This document shows positions 41,713 through 51,700 of a stretch of DNA of 52,451 bases, in pieces. This DNA comes from Spirochaetaceae bacterium. Its GTDB lineage: Bacteria; Spirochaetota; Spirochaetia; DSM-27196; PWMO01. Every line of letters begins with the position of its first letter. Positions within the stretch are counted from its first letter, which is position 1. Where the stretch lies: positions 1 to 52,451 of the forward strand of contig REDW01000074.1 in the NCBI GenBank assembly GCA_007693325.1, read 5' to 3'. The position numbers and the translations under genes are program-made. The notes beneath the pieces are model-generated. The model saw only the letters and a program-made list of their open reading frames with translations. It searched no databases and was not told the DNA's origin.

Positions 41713-44121
41713 GTGCGCCTGCAGTTATCGCCACACCTGCCGATGGTTCTCGCGCTTGGGGTAACCTGTCAGATTGGACAGGTGATATTTCTGCGCGAGC
41801 TGCTGATGGTTTTCCACGGCAGCGAGTTATCGCTTGGGATTATCCTGGCGGCATGGATGATCTGGGTGGCTCTCGGCAGTAGACTTGGAGCGTGTCTGGT
41901 GCAGCGCTACGGCAACGCGCCGCTGCAGCTGCGCGTCAACGCAGTCGCGGTAGCCCTGCTGCTACCGGCAACCGTCCTGTGGATACGGCTGGTACCGGCT
42001 TTCTTTGCGCTGCCGCCGGGCGCGCTGCTCTCGCTGGGCGACATGGCACTCGCCAGTCTTGCGGTCATGGCGCCGGTCACCCTGCTGTTGGGAGGACAAT
42101 TTGTCCTGCTGGCACGCATCTGGCGCGACGCTGAGCACGCCGTAGATAGCTCAGGTGCGGCCAGGACGTACGTCGGCGAGGCCGCCGGCAACGTTGCCGG
42201 AGGGTTAATCTTCACCCTGCTGCTGGTGCATCATCTCAACTCGTTGCAGGCCGCCGCACTGATTGCAGCGGTTATGCTGGCGACAGCGCTGCATCAGTAC
42301 CGCAGATGGCTGCCGTTGTTGCCTCTCGCGCTGATCGTGCTGATGATTCCGACGCTGCAGCAGCTCGACCGGTGGTCAGCGCAGTTGCAATGGCAGCTGC
42401 GCTTACCCGATTACGAGCTGGTGCAGACGCACCAGTCACGCTACGGGGCGGTCTCCGTGCTGCAGCACGAGGATCAGTACAGCTTTTTCCAGAGCGGTCA
42501 TCTGGTATTCTCCACCGGCGGCACAACCGATAGGGCGGTGGAACTCGAGGAACAGCAGGCGGTAACGTTTGCGCACCTGGCAATGACACAGCACCGCAAC
42601 CCGCAACGCATCCTGCTGATTGGCGGCGGTCTACGCGGGACGCTGCGCGAAATAGCACGTTACGACGTTGCACGGATCGATTACCTCGAACTCGACCCGG
42701 TTCTGGTGCGCGCAGCCTCGGCGCATATCGGCGACGGCACGCGGCGCGCGCTGGCTGATCCGCGGGTGAGACTGATTCACAGCGACGGGCGTCTGTTTGT
42801 CAAAGGCAGTGATACAGATTACGACTTGATCATGGTTGACGTTCCCGATCCAACAACCGCGGTTCTGAACCGCTATTACACCGAGCAGTTCTTCAGCGAG
42901 GCGCGCGACAGGCTCAAACAGGACGGGGTACTGGTGGTCAGCGCACTGTCAACCGCGGACCTGCGCGGCTCGGCAATTGCCAACCGCAATGCGGCAATCT
43001 ATCATACGCTGCGTTCGGTCTTTGATCAGGTCTTGCCGCTGGGAGAGCGCATGCTGTACTTCTTTGCTTCGCGTGAGTCTGATCAGCTCTCCGCAGACGT
43101 TATGACGCTGGTGCAGCGGTTCTCACAACGCGGCGTCCAGACCGCCGGTTTCAGCGCCGGACACTTTGCTGTTCTACTGGATCCCGCTCCACTGCAGCGC
43201 ATCAACTGGGTATTGCGTCATCACGGCCGGCGTCGCGGAGCGCACCTGGAAGCGCCCCCGAGCAGTCCGCTGCTGCCCGGCACAATCGAGGAACAGCAGC
43301 AGCAGGAACAACAGTTGCCGCCGGTGGATCAACGCTTCTTCATCAACTCCGATTTTCGCCCGGTGGGATACTACCACACGCTGATGTACTGGAACGTTCT
43401 GACGCGTGGTGACCACGGCGCTGCACTACGCTGGATTGGCCGAGTCCAGCCGTGGTGGATAGCTGTGCCACTTGCCTTGACGCTGGGTGCAGCACTTGTC
43501 TTGCGCAGCCTGCCGCGTACTCGCGCCCGCGCTTCACCGCGCTTTGCGGTGTTGTGTGCGGTGTTTACCACCGGATTATCGACTATGGCGATGCAGATTG
43601 CGCTGTTGTTCGCATTCCAGAGTCTCTACGGCTTTGTCTACGAGATGGTGGGGTTGATTGTGGCGGTCTTCATGGCAGGGCTGGCACTAGGAGCCACACT
43701 GACGCAACGCCTGGTGCCGGACCCTGCCGATCGACGCGTTCTGGCGGCGGTTCAGGGGCTTGTGGCTCTGTTTGCACTGGCAATCGCGCTAACGTTGCCG
43801 CGGGCAGCCGGGCTTACATCACCGGCGGCGGTCTTCACGCTGTTCACCGCAACCACGTTCGCTGCAGGCGCATTGAACGGCGCAGACTTCCCGCTGGCGG
43901 TAGCGTGTTATCTGGCGCTGGATAATCAACCCGAGCGTTCCACTGCGGCGGTATACGGTGTAGAATTAGTGGGGGCATGCAGCGGCGCAGCTATCGCCAG
44001 CGCAGTGGTTGCACCCGTGCTTGGCATTATCGCGTGCGTCCTCCTGGCCGCGTTTGCCAACGCGTCCGCCTGCGCAGCACTGGCGATCTGCGGCGTTGCC
44101 CCCGGGAGGCGTTATGGATGA
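41713..44121 (+). CDS. Membrane protein with embedded spermidine-synthase-like domain
   Basis: The 802-residue protein has about six N-terminal transmembrane helices (residues 8-230) and a methyltransferase-fold domain of the aminopropyltransferase family (about 240-510). A second block of about six or seven helices follows (560-800). The central domain has LLIGGGLRGTLREI (about 301-314), YLELDPVLV near 325, HSDGRLFV near 357 and DLIMVDVPDPTT near 371, matching the SAM-binding and catalytic segments of spermidine synthases. The GTG at 41713 has GAGG 6 nt upstream; the longer frame from 41596 has neither site nor conserved sequence. It overlaps the radical SAM gene by 8 bp, so the two are coupled. 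The substrate is unknown. Confidence 0.78.
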   Translation: MRLQLSPHLPMVLALGVTCQIGQVIFLRELLMVFHGSELSLGIILAAWMIWVALGSRLGACLVQRYGNAPLQLRVNAVAVALLLPATVLWIRLVPAFFALPPGALLSLGDMALASLAVMAPVTLLLGGQFVLLARIWRDAEHAVDSSGAARTYVGEAAGNVAGGLIFTLLLVHHLNSLQAAALIAAVMLATALHQYRRWLPLLPLALIVLMIPTLQQLDRWSAQLQWQLRLPDYELVQTHQSRYGAVSVLQHEDQYSFFQSGHLVFSTGGTTDRAVELEEQQAVTFAHLAMTQHRNPQRILLIGGGLRGTLREIARYDVARIDYLELDPVLVRAASAHIGDGTRRALADPRVRLIHSDGRLFVKGSDTDYDLIMVDVPDPTTAVLNRYYTEQFFSEARDRLKQDGVLVVSALSTADLRGSAIANRNAAIYHTLRSVFDQVLPLGERMLYFFASRESDQLSADVMTLVQRFSQRGVQTAGFSAGHFAVLLDPAPLQRINWVLRHHGRRRGAHLEAPPSSPLLPGTIEEQQQQEQQLPPVDQRFFINSDFRPVGYYHTLMYWNVLTRGDHGAALRWIGRVQPWWIAVPLALTLGAALVLRSLPRTRARASPRFAVLCAVFTTGLSTMAMQIALLFAFQSLYGFVYEMVGLIVAVFMAGLALGATLTQRLVPDPADRRVLAAVQGLVALFALAIALTLPRAAGLTSPAAVFTLFTATTFAAGALNGADFPLAVACYLALDNQPERSTAAVYGVELVGACSGAAIASAVVAPVLGIIACVLLAAFANASACAALAICGVAPGRRYG

Positions 44122-45256
44122 AGTGGAAGTGACACGCCGCGGTTTTCTTAGAAGCGGTGCACTGGGAGCGTGCGCGCTCTGCCTGGGCGGGTTGTTGACA
44201 TCGGCGCAACCAGCCGCGGCCCAATCTGCTCACAAGGGGCTGATCGGTCTGCGCCGCTCCAGGTGGTTTCAGCCGCTGAACGGCAGCGATATACGCTGCA
44301 CCCTCTGTCCTCACGGCTGCCGCCTCTCCTCCGGCAGCCGCGGCCGATGCCGCGTGCGCGAGAACCGCGATGGAACCGGCTACACCCTGGCATACGGCAA
44401 TCCGTCTCTGGTTCAACTCGACCCGGTCGAGCGCAAACCGTTCTTCCACGTCCTTCCCGGAACGCGGGCACTGTCGGTATCAACCGCCGGCTGCCCGATC
44501 GAGTGCAAGTTCTGTGAGGTCTGGGACCTGGCGCTGGTGTCGCCCGAAGAAGTCTACGCCTACGATCTGCCGCCACGCGAGCTGGTGCAGCACGCCAGGG
44601 ACGTGGGTGCCCAGTCGCTCAGCTACGCGTTTGGTGAGCCGGTAGCGTTCTTTGAGTATATGTACGATTCGGCGCGTCAGGCCAAACGTGCCGGCCTGCT
44701 CAATCTACTGCACACCAGCGGCTACATCGCCGAGCAGCCGCTCGAGGAACTGGTAGAGCTGGTGGATGCGGTCAACATAGACCTCAAGGGCTTTGACGCA
44801 TCGTTCTACCGTGACATGTGCGCCGCCGAACTGGATCCGGTGCTGAAAACACTGAAGCGCCTGCGCAGCGCCGGCGTGCACATCGAAATAACCAACCTGG
44901 TTATTCCGACGCTCAATGACAGTCCGCAGATGATCGGCAGGATGTGCCGCTGGATCATGGACGAGTTGGGGCCCGAGGTTCCATTACACTTTGCGCGCTT
45001 TTATCCGTTGTACAAGCTCGCCAATCTGCCGCCTACACCGGTCTCCACGCTGGACCGTGCGCGCGAGACAGCAAAGCAGCAGGGCCTGCACTACGTATAC
45101 ATTGCGCGGGTAACCGGCCACGAGGGAGAGAACAGTTTTTGTCCGCACTGTGGTCAGACGGTGATCTCGCGGATGGGTTTTGTTGTTGAAGATATTGCAA
45201 TTGACAACGGCCGCTGCCGTCATTGCGATCAACCGATACCGGGCCGTTGGAGCTGA
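44114..45256 (+). CDS. Tat-signal radical SAM protein of the AmmeMemoRadiSam (AmrS) type
   Basis: The 380-residue protein begins with a twin-arginine signal (VTRRGFLRSGALG, then a hydrophobic stretch ending AQPAAAQSA). The catalytic part has a cysteine-rich entry RCTLCPHGC (Cys62, 65, 69) plus Cys79, and the radical SAM motif CPIECKFC (Cys127, 131, 134). The C terminus has two CxxC pairs, CPHC and CRHC, characteristic of the AmrS family. AmrS proteins normally lack a signal peptide and are cytoplasmic; the Tat signal suggests export in folded form or membrane anchoring. The ATG has a GGGAGG site 4 nt away and overlaps the upstream gene. Whether it works outside the cytoplasm, where SAM is scarce, is open. 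Confidence 0.82.
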   Translation: MDEVEVTRRGFLRSGALGACALCLGGLLTSAQPAAAQSAHKGLIGLRRSRWFQPLNGSDIRCTLCPHGCRLSSGSRGRCRVRENRDGTGYTLAYGNPSLVQLDPVERKPFFHVLPGTRALSVSTAGCPIECKFCEVWDLALVSPEEVYAYDLPPRELVQHARDVGAQSLSYAFGEPVAFFEYMYDSARQAKRAGLLNLLHTSGYIAEQPLEELVELVDAVNIDLKGFDASFYRDMCAAELDPVLKTLKRLRSAGVHIEITNLVIPTLNDSPQMIGRMCRWIMDELGPEVPLHFARFYPLYKLANLPPTPVSTLDRARETAKQQGLHYVYIARVTGHEGENSFCPHCGQTVISRMGFVVEDIAIDNGRCRHCDQPIPGRWS

Positions 45257-45292
45257 TAGAAACGCGGCAGGCGAGGCTTGCGGTCCTGTCCG

Positions 45293-46360
45293 TCAGCCGA
45301 CGCGTTGTCGGAACAGCTCGCGCTGCATGACGGAACGCTGGTCCAGATTGGTCAGTCCGGCTTGATCGGCCCACTCCATGGCCTCGAGAAACTCGTTTGC
45401 CGTGATCGCCCGCGCGATCTGCGGGTACTCGAAGGCGCGGTGCTCAACGCGGTACTGTGACATGATGTTGACGTAGGTGGCAGGCGAGAGCGTGTTGGCA
45501 ACCCAGTCGACAAACTCGCGCGTACCGGCTACGCGATTCGGCATCACCAGATGCCGCAGCATCAGACCGCGCAACGCAACGCCGCGCTCATCGGTGATGA
45601 GATCACCAACCTGACGGTGCATCTCTGCTATTGCCTGTCTGGCCGTTGCGGGATAATCGGGAGCACCGCCGGCGTAACGCTCGGCTTCTGCTGCATCCAT
45701 GAACTTGAGGTCAGGCAGGTAGATATCCACTATTCCGTCCAGCAGCTGGATGGCAGCCAGCGAATCGTAGCCGCCGGTATTGTAGCACAACGGAATTCGC
45801 AACCCGTTGTCCGCCGCAATCCGCGTTGCCTGAACGATGTTGGGCATGATGTGGGTCGGGGTAACCAGGTTGATATTGGGGCACCCCATGCGCTGCACGT
45901 TGAGCATGATCTCTGCCAGCCGCTGGTCATCGACTACGGAACCACGCCCCTCGTGCGCAATCGGCCAATTCTGGCAGAATACGCAGCGCAGACTACAATT
46001 TGAGAAGAATATGGTTCCCGATCCGTGTCTCCCTACCAGCGGGATCTCTTCGCCAAAGTGAGGTTGAAAACTGAAGACCACGGCCTTGTCCGCAGTACGG
46101 CAGACACCGGTTTCACCGCGCAGCCGATTTACACCGCAGCGTCGCGGACAGAGTTCGCAGTGTTGCAGCATCGCGCGCGCCTGTTCAGCACGTTCAGCCA
46201 GCCGGCCTTGCTGCTCGAGTTGCAGATACGCCGGTTGCCAGCCGCCGGCAGCAGCAGCCGGTGGTGGCGGGTCGGCCTCGGCCCGCGCGCGACCGCCGAT
46301 CAACAGGGTCCCCGCGGTTGCCAGTACACCGCCCAGAAAACCACGTCTCGTTATCGCCAT
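45293..46360 (-). CDS. Tat-signal radical SAM protein, PflA-like (COG1313 type)
   Basis: The 355-residue protein starts MAITRRGFLGGVLATAGTLL, a clear twin-arginine signal, then a proline-rich linker. The catalytic domain has a leading cysteine set (Cys68, 71, 75, 87 in CELCPRRC and GVC) and the radical SAM motif CSLRCVFC (Cys122, 126, 129) followed by QNWP. These features are those of uncharacterised PflA-like iron-sulfur proteins. The start at 46360 is fixed by GGAGG 6 nt upstream. It faces the other Tat radical SAM gene and follows a Tat aldo-keto reductase gene by 35 bp, probably in one transcript. Its substrate is unknown. Confidence 0.82.
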   Translation of the reverse strand: MAITRRGFLGGVLATAGTLLIGGRARAEADPPPPAAAAGGWQPAYLQLEQQGRLAERAEQARAMLQHCELCPRRCGVNRLRGETGVCRTADKAVVFSFQPHFGEEIPLVGRHGSGTIFFSNCSLRCVFCQNWPIAHEGRGSVVDDQRLAEIMLNVQRMGCPNINLVTPTHIMPNIVQATRIAADNGLRIPLCYNTGGYDSLAAIQLLDGIVDIYLPDLKFMDAAEAERYAGGAPDYPATARQAIAEMHRQVGDLITDERGVALRGLMLRHLVMPNRVAGTREFVDWVANTLSPATYVNIMSQYRVEHRAFEYPQIARAITANEFLEAMEWADQAGLTNLDQRSVMQRELFRQRVG

Positions 46361-46395
46361 ATGCGCCTCCAACTCAAAAGCGCTGCACGCACGGG

Positions 46396-47400
46396 CTACC
46401 AGTGATGCTTGAAAAAATTGCCGTCATCTGCGTACGCCTGACTGAGTTCTTCCACAGCACTGAGTTCATCCTGCGACAGTTTGTACCCCCGGGCAGCGAT
46501 ACGCACATTCTCTTCCAGCTCGCGTACGCTGGAAATGCCTACAATCGCAGTGCTGACCGGAAACGAGAGTGTGTAGCCCAGCGCTTGCTCCATTGAAGTA
46601 ATACCTCCCTCGCGGAAGATTCGTCCCACGGCGGTCACCTTCATCGCAATAATTCCCATATCCTGAGATCGTGCCTCGGCGAGCAGATCTTTCTGAAACG
46701 GCCTATAATGGATGTCTGCAGCATTGAGCGTCATCAAGAGGCAGTCGAAGCGGTATTCGCGAATCGCGCGCAGCAGAACATCCGGATCACGGTGTCCGCT
46801 AATTCCGCTGAAACGGACCACACCGTCGCTCTGCAGTCGCTCAAGCGCCTTGACCGCGCCACGCTCGCCGAATGCCCGGCGCACATCGGATTCGGTGCGC
46901 ACGTTGTGAATCTGGTACAAGTCGATGCGGTCGGTCTGCAGTCGTTTCAGCGACTGCTCAACCAGCCGCATGGTTCCGTCATAGCTGCGGTCGTGCGTCT
47001 TGGTTGCCAGAAACACCTGATTGCGACGATCCGCCATCACCACCCCGATGTTTGTCTCACTGCCTCCGCTACCGTAGGTAGGGGAGGTGTCAATGTAATT
47101 GACTCCCAGATCTATTGCGCGATTGATGATCTGCACCGCTTCTGACTGGCGCGGCAGTTGCTGCACGGTGGCCTCACCGCCGAGGCTGAACGGAGCAACC
47201 GATACACCGGTATCCCCGAGGCGGCGCAGCGGCATCGAAGCAAAGCCGTCCTGGTCAGGATCTCGGGATCGGTCACGCTGATCGCCCCACAGCGGCGCAA
47301 GGTTCAGCAAACCGGCCCCGGCTACTCCAATTCCCAGTCTGCGCAGGAACTGACGCCGGCTGTGTGAATCTACTTTGTTGCGGTTGTCACTGCTTTTCAT
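46396..47400 (-). CDS. Tat-signal aldo-keto reductase
   Basis: The 334-residue protein has a twin-arginine signal (HSRRQFLRRLGIGVAGAG, hydrophobic to about residue 32). An aldo-keto reductase barrel follows with the tetrad in NYIDTSPTYGSGGSE (Asp and Tyr), FLATKTHDRSYD (Lys) and IDLYQIHNV (His). NADPH-type reductases acting outside the cytoplasm would have to be exported with cofactor bound, which the Tat route allows. The ATG at 47400 is taken because it places the signal at the N terminus. The gene heads a two-gene minus-strand unit with the PflA-like radical SAM gene. Confidence 0.82.
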   Translation of the reverse strand: MKSSDNRNKVDSHSRRQFLRRLGIGVAGAGLLNLAPLWGDQRDRSRDPDQDGFASMPLRRLGDTGVSVAPFSLGGEATVQQLPRQSEAVQIINRAIDLGVNYIDTSPTYGSGGSETNIGVVMADRRNQVFLATKTHDRSYDGTMRLVEQSLKRLQTDRIDLYQIHNVRTESDVRRAFGERGAVKALERLQSDGVVRFSGISGHRDPDVLLRAIREYRFDCLLMTLNAADIHYRPFQKDLLAEARSQDMGIIAMKVTAVGRIFREGGITSMEQALGYTLSFPVSTAIVGISSVRELEENVRIAARGYKLSQDELSAVEELSQAYADDGNFFKHHW

Positions 47401-47412
47401 AACTGGCTCGTA

Positions 47413-47424
47413 GCTAAATTTAGC
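47413..47424. promoter_or_regulatory. Palindrome overlapping the aldo-keto reductase promoter
   Basis: The perfect 12-bp palindrome GCTAAATTTAGC overlaps a TAAATT box on the minus strand that pairs with a TTGCGT 17 nt upstream. It could be a repressor site, but a chance AT-rich palindrome is possible. Confidence 0.25.
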
Positions 47425-47498
47425 ATGAGTAGCTGAAGAACGCAACGTTGTGCTGCGGCCTGCAGCGGTTTTCGTGCCGCTGCGGAGTTGTTATGATG

Positions 47499-47504
47499 TA
47501 CAAT
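47499..47504 (+). promoter_or_regulatory. Candidate -10 box of the HAD phosphatase gene
   Basis: TACAAT (5 of 6) lies 17 nt before the ATG at 47522. No clear -35 is seen. A GGAG at 47508-47511 lies near the predicted start. Confidence 0.3.
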
Positions 47505-47521
47505 ATCGGAGTGGTGATGCG

Positions 47522-48757
47522 ATGAACTCACTCGAACAGCTCTACGCGCATATGCAGCAGCTTGCCGCGCTACGCCGCACAATTGCCGCCGGCGGCACGA
47601 ATCGCTCGGGCGTTGACTACAACCTCGATTCGCTGAAAGAGGTTCGTGACGATATCCTGAGCTGGCCGCGGCACAATGGCCGTTTTGTGCTACGGGCAGG
47701 CTCTGCCGGGGAAGTGGTTAGCGGGCTTGATTATGAACTGCAGGAACTCGAGCGTGATATCGTCTACATTGGTGACGGTGAGAGCGCCCTGCTGCAGATG
47801 CTGCGGCAGCAGAACCCGGGTTTCGATCAGGGGCTGCAGCAGCTGGAGCAACAGCTGCGCGGGTTCATTCCGGCAGATGGCGCTGACAGTCGTTCTTCGG
47901 CCTGCATCTTTGTGACCGACCGCGACGGAACAGTCAACAACTACTGCGGACGCTACCGATCGTCGGTGCAGGCCGCCTATAACGCCGTTTTTTTGACCCG
48001 CTTCGCACGCCGCTGTTGCCGACGCAGCGTGATTCTGTCTTCTGCTCCGCTGACAAACGGTGGCCTTATCGACGTCAGCGTTAACCCCGAAGGCGTTTTC
48101 GCGTACGCCGGGTCCAAAGGCCGTCAATATCGCGATGAACGCGGCAACAGCGGTGCGCTTGCGATCGATCAAGAGCAGCAGCGAGTGCTTGACCGCTTCA
48201 ACCAGGGTCTGCAGCAGCTGGTTGACCAGGAGCAGTACCGTGTCTTTGCTCTCATAGGATCGAGCCTGCAATTCAAATTTGGACAGACAACCGTGGCGCG
48301 TCAGGATGTCGAACAATCCATTCCGCACAAGCATTCCACGCATTTTCTGCAGGCGGTGACGCAACTGGTGCGTCAGATCGATCCCGAACAGCAGTACCTG
48401 CGTATAGAAGATACCGGCAAAGACATCGAGATCCTGCTTACGATAGACTCCGCGGCTGATAGCAGAGATTTTGACAAGGGCGACGGGCTCGTTTTTTTGG
48501 ACAACGAGCTCACTCTCGGCCTGCGGCATAGTCCGGTGCTGGTATGCGGTGACACCGCCTCCGATGTGCCGATGGCGCGCGTTGCCGCGCAGCGCAGCCG
48601 GCACTCGCTTGCGCTGTTTGTTGGCGCGGATTCCGAGCTACAGCAGGCGGTCTGCTCGGCAAACAGCAACGCAAGCTTTGCAGCTTCTCCGGACATGCTG
48701 GTTGCCGCGCTGAACCGCATCGGCAGATCAAAGGAGCAAGGCAGCGATGATGTGTAA
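47522..48757 (+). CDS. HAD phosphatase, trehalose-6-phosphate-phosphatase-like
   Basis: The 411-residue protein carries the HAD motifs in order: FVTDRDGTVNN with the nucleophile Asp (about 133), ILSSAPL as motif II, a Lys-containing GSKGR segment, and GDTASDVPM as motif IV. This order resembles trehalose-6-phosphate phosphatases. About 130 residues precede the first motif and may form a helical cap. The ATG at 47522 gives the best start. It overlaps the downstream phosphorylase by 11 bp. In mycobacteria related HAD, phosphatase and GH65 modules are joined in one long chain (OtsB1). The exact substrate is not proven. Confidence 0.72.
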   Translation: MNSLEQLYAHMQQLAALRRTIAAGGTNRSGVDYNLDSLKEVRDDILSWPRHNGRFVLRAGSAGEVVSGLDYELQELERDIVYIGDGESALLQMLRQQNPGFDQGLQQLEQQLRGFIPADGADSRSSACIFVTDRDGTVNNYCGRYRSSVQAAYNAVFLTRFARRCCRRSVILSSAPLTNGGLIDVSVNPEGVFAYAGSKGRQYRDERGNSGALAIDQEQQRVLDRFNQGLQQLVDQEQYRVFALIGSSLQFKFGQTTVARQDVEQSIPHKHSTHFLQAVTQLVRQIDPEQQYLRIEDTGKDIEILLTIDSAADSRDFDKGDGLVFLDNELTLGLRHSPVLVCGDTASDVPMARVAAQRSRHSLALFVGADSELQQAVCSANSNASFAASPDMLVAALNRIGRSKEQGSDDV

Positions 48758-51700
48758 AGGAGCGATATTCGATCTGGACGGTGTGATTACCGCTACTGCC
48801 CGCGTTCATTTCAGAGCCTGGAAAGAGACGCTTGACGAGGTCCTGCTGCGCCGGCATGGCCCCGGCGGCAGACAGCAGCGTGAGTTCAGCTACGAGCAGG
48901 ACTACATTCCCTACGTTGACGGCAAACCCCGCTATCAGGGCGTGAAATCGTTTCTGCAGTCGCGCGACATAAACATCCCCTGGGGGGATCCGTCCGACAG
49001 TTCAAGCGCTGAGACGATCTGTGCAATCGGCAACCGTAAGCGGGTGCGCTTTCGCCAACTGGTGCAAGAAGAAGGCGTAAGCCTGTTTGATTCCACGATC
49101 ACGCTCGCGCAGACGTTGGCTGGACGGGGAATCAAGCTTGGCGTGGCTTCCTCCAGTTCTGACTGCGGCTGGATTCTCACGCAGGCTGAACTCGATCAGC
49201 TGTTTCCGATTGTGGTTGACGGCCAAATCAGCAGTCAGCTCGGGCTGCGCGGCAAACCGGAGCCGGACATCTTCATCCTCGCCGCCGAGAAAATGGGTCT
49301 GAGTCCGCACGATTGCCTGCTGGTAGAGGATGCCTACGCTGGGGTGGAAGCGGGCAGGAGTGGCAACTTCGGCCTGGTGCTCGGTGTGGCGCGCAACGTG
49401 GAGATGGGAGAACTGCGCAGCCGCGGCGCCGATATGGTGGTAGAGGACCTGGCGCAGTTCACGGTAGAGGAACTGGAAGAATGGTTTGACCACGGAATAG
49501 TGCAGGATGCGTGGCGGCTATCGTACCACGGTTTTGAGCCAACCGGCGAACGGCTGCGTGAAGCGCTGACCACGGTAGGCAACGGCTACTTCGGCACGCG
49601 CGGTGCGTTTGCCGGGGAGGCAATCAACGGCGATATTCACTACCCCGGCACCTATATAGCGGGACTGTTCAACCAGCTTGAAACCGAAGTCCACGGGAAA
49701 ACGGTACGCAACAATGACTTTGTGAACTGCCCCAACTGGCTGTCGATCCAGGTTCGCGTTGAGAACGGCGAGGTGCTGAAGCCACTGACCAGCGGGCTGC
49801 AGGACTATCGGCATTATCTGGATATGCGCCGGGGGCTTTGCGTGCGCGAGGCAACCTTCTGCGACACCGCCGGCCGCCTGACTACCATCCGCACCCGATG
49901 CTTTGCAAGCATGGAGCGGGTACACCTCGGGGCAATAGAGCTCACTCTCATTCCGCGTAACTACACGGGTACCGTCACATTACGGTCCAGTCTTGACGGT
50001 ACCGTCTACAACTACGGCGTAGAGCGCTACCGGCAACTGAACAGCAAGCATCTCGAGCCGGTCACTGAGCAGGACCTCGCTGTTGACGGTGGTGAGGAAC
50101 CTCAGGTACAGCTGCAGGTCAGAACCAACAGCTCCAAGATCGACATCTGTATGAGCGCCGTGTCGCGGTTCTACTGCGCGGACGACCGTCTGCAACCACC
50201 GCGTCAGGTTCAGCAGGAGCCCGGCCTCATCAGCGAACTGTTCACCCTCCAGGTCGAACAGGGCCGGGAGTACCGCCTCGAAAAGAGCGTCAGCATTTTC
50301 AGCTCGGCGCACTGGGATAGCAGCCAACCCGCGCGCGATGCCGAAGTGGAGCTTGAGGACATAGCGCCATTTGAAGCACTCCTGGCCCAGCACGAGAAGG
50401 TCTGGTCAGAGTACTGGAACCTGGCCGATGTTGTAGTCGAGGGGGACCGCTTTGCCCAGAAGGCGCTGCGGTTACACATTTACCACCTTCTGACCACCGC
50501 AAACCCGGCCAGTACCTTTGTTGATAACGGACTACCGGCCCGCGGATTGCACGGTGAAGCCTACCGTGGGCACATCTTCTGGGATGAGCTGTTCATCGCG
50601 CCGTTCTACAATCTGCACTTCCCCGAGGTAACACGCAACCATCTGTTGTACCGCTACCGTCGTCTGGACGCCGCGCGGCAGATTGCGCGCGAAGACGGCT
50701 TTGCCGGCGCGCTCTATCCGTGGCAGTCGGCAGACAGCGGATTTCGTGAGTCGCAGCAACTGCACTACAACCCCAAGAGCGGTCAGTGGGACCCCGACCT
50801 CTCGTATCTACAGCGGCACATCAATATCGCGATAGCCTACAACATCTGGGAATACTTCTTTACCAGTGGCGACACAGCGTTCATCGAAGAGCACGGCATC
50901 GAGATGCTGCTGGAAATCGCTCGTTTCTGGTCCAGCATTGCAAAACTCGACGAGTCCGACGACCGCTACCATATCAGAAAAGTGGTAGGACCGGACGAGT
51001 TCCACGAGAAGTACCCCGATGCCGAAGAGGGCGGACTTGATGATAACGCCTACACCAATATCATGACCGCCTGGCTGCTACACAAAACCGTGGAGACCTG
51101 GGACTATCTGCCCGGGTCCGTCAAACAGCGCGTACAACGCGAGCTGGACTTTGACGAGGCCGAACTGGAGCGTTGGCGTGACATCGTAAAGCGCTTGTAC
51201 GTGCCAATCCAGCAAGACGGCACCATCGATCAGTTTGCCGGCTGGAGCAACCTGAAGGAACTCGACTGGAACGCCTACCGGCGCAAGTACGGCAATATAA
51301 GACGGCTGGACCGGATTCTGAAAGCCGAGGGAACAACGCCGGACGCCTATAAGGCCATCAAGCAGGCCGACATGCTGCAGTGCTTCTACATGCTGGCTCC
51401 GGCGCAGGTGAGCAACATCCTGCAGAAGATGGGCTATAGCGCCCCGGATTCCACTGAACTGCTGCGCGTGAACTACGACCATTATGTCCCACGCACAAGC
51501 CACGGCAGCACGCTGAGTTACGTGGTGCACTCGTCAATCTCCAACTACCTTGCAAGCCACCATCAGGCCAAGTGGAACTGGTTCCGCGACGCGCTTGCCA
51601 GCGACATCTACGATACGCAGGGCGGAACCACGCTGGAAGGTATCCACTGCGGCGTCATGGCCGGTTCACTCGAAATTCTGCTCAAGGGCTTTGCCGGCAT

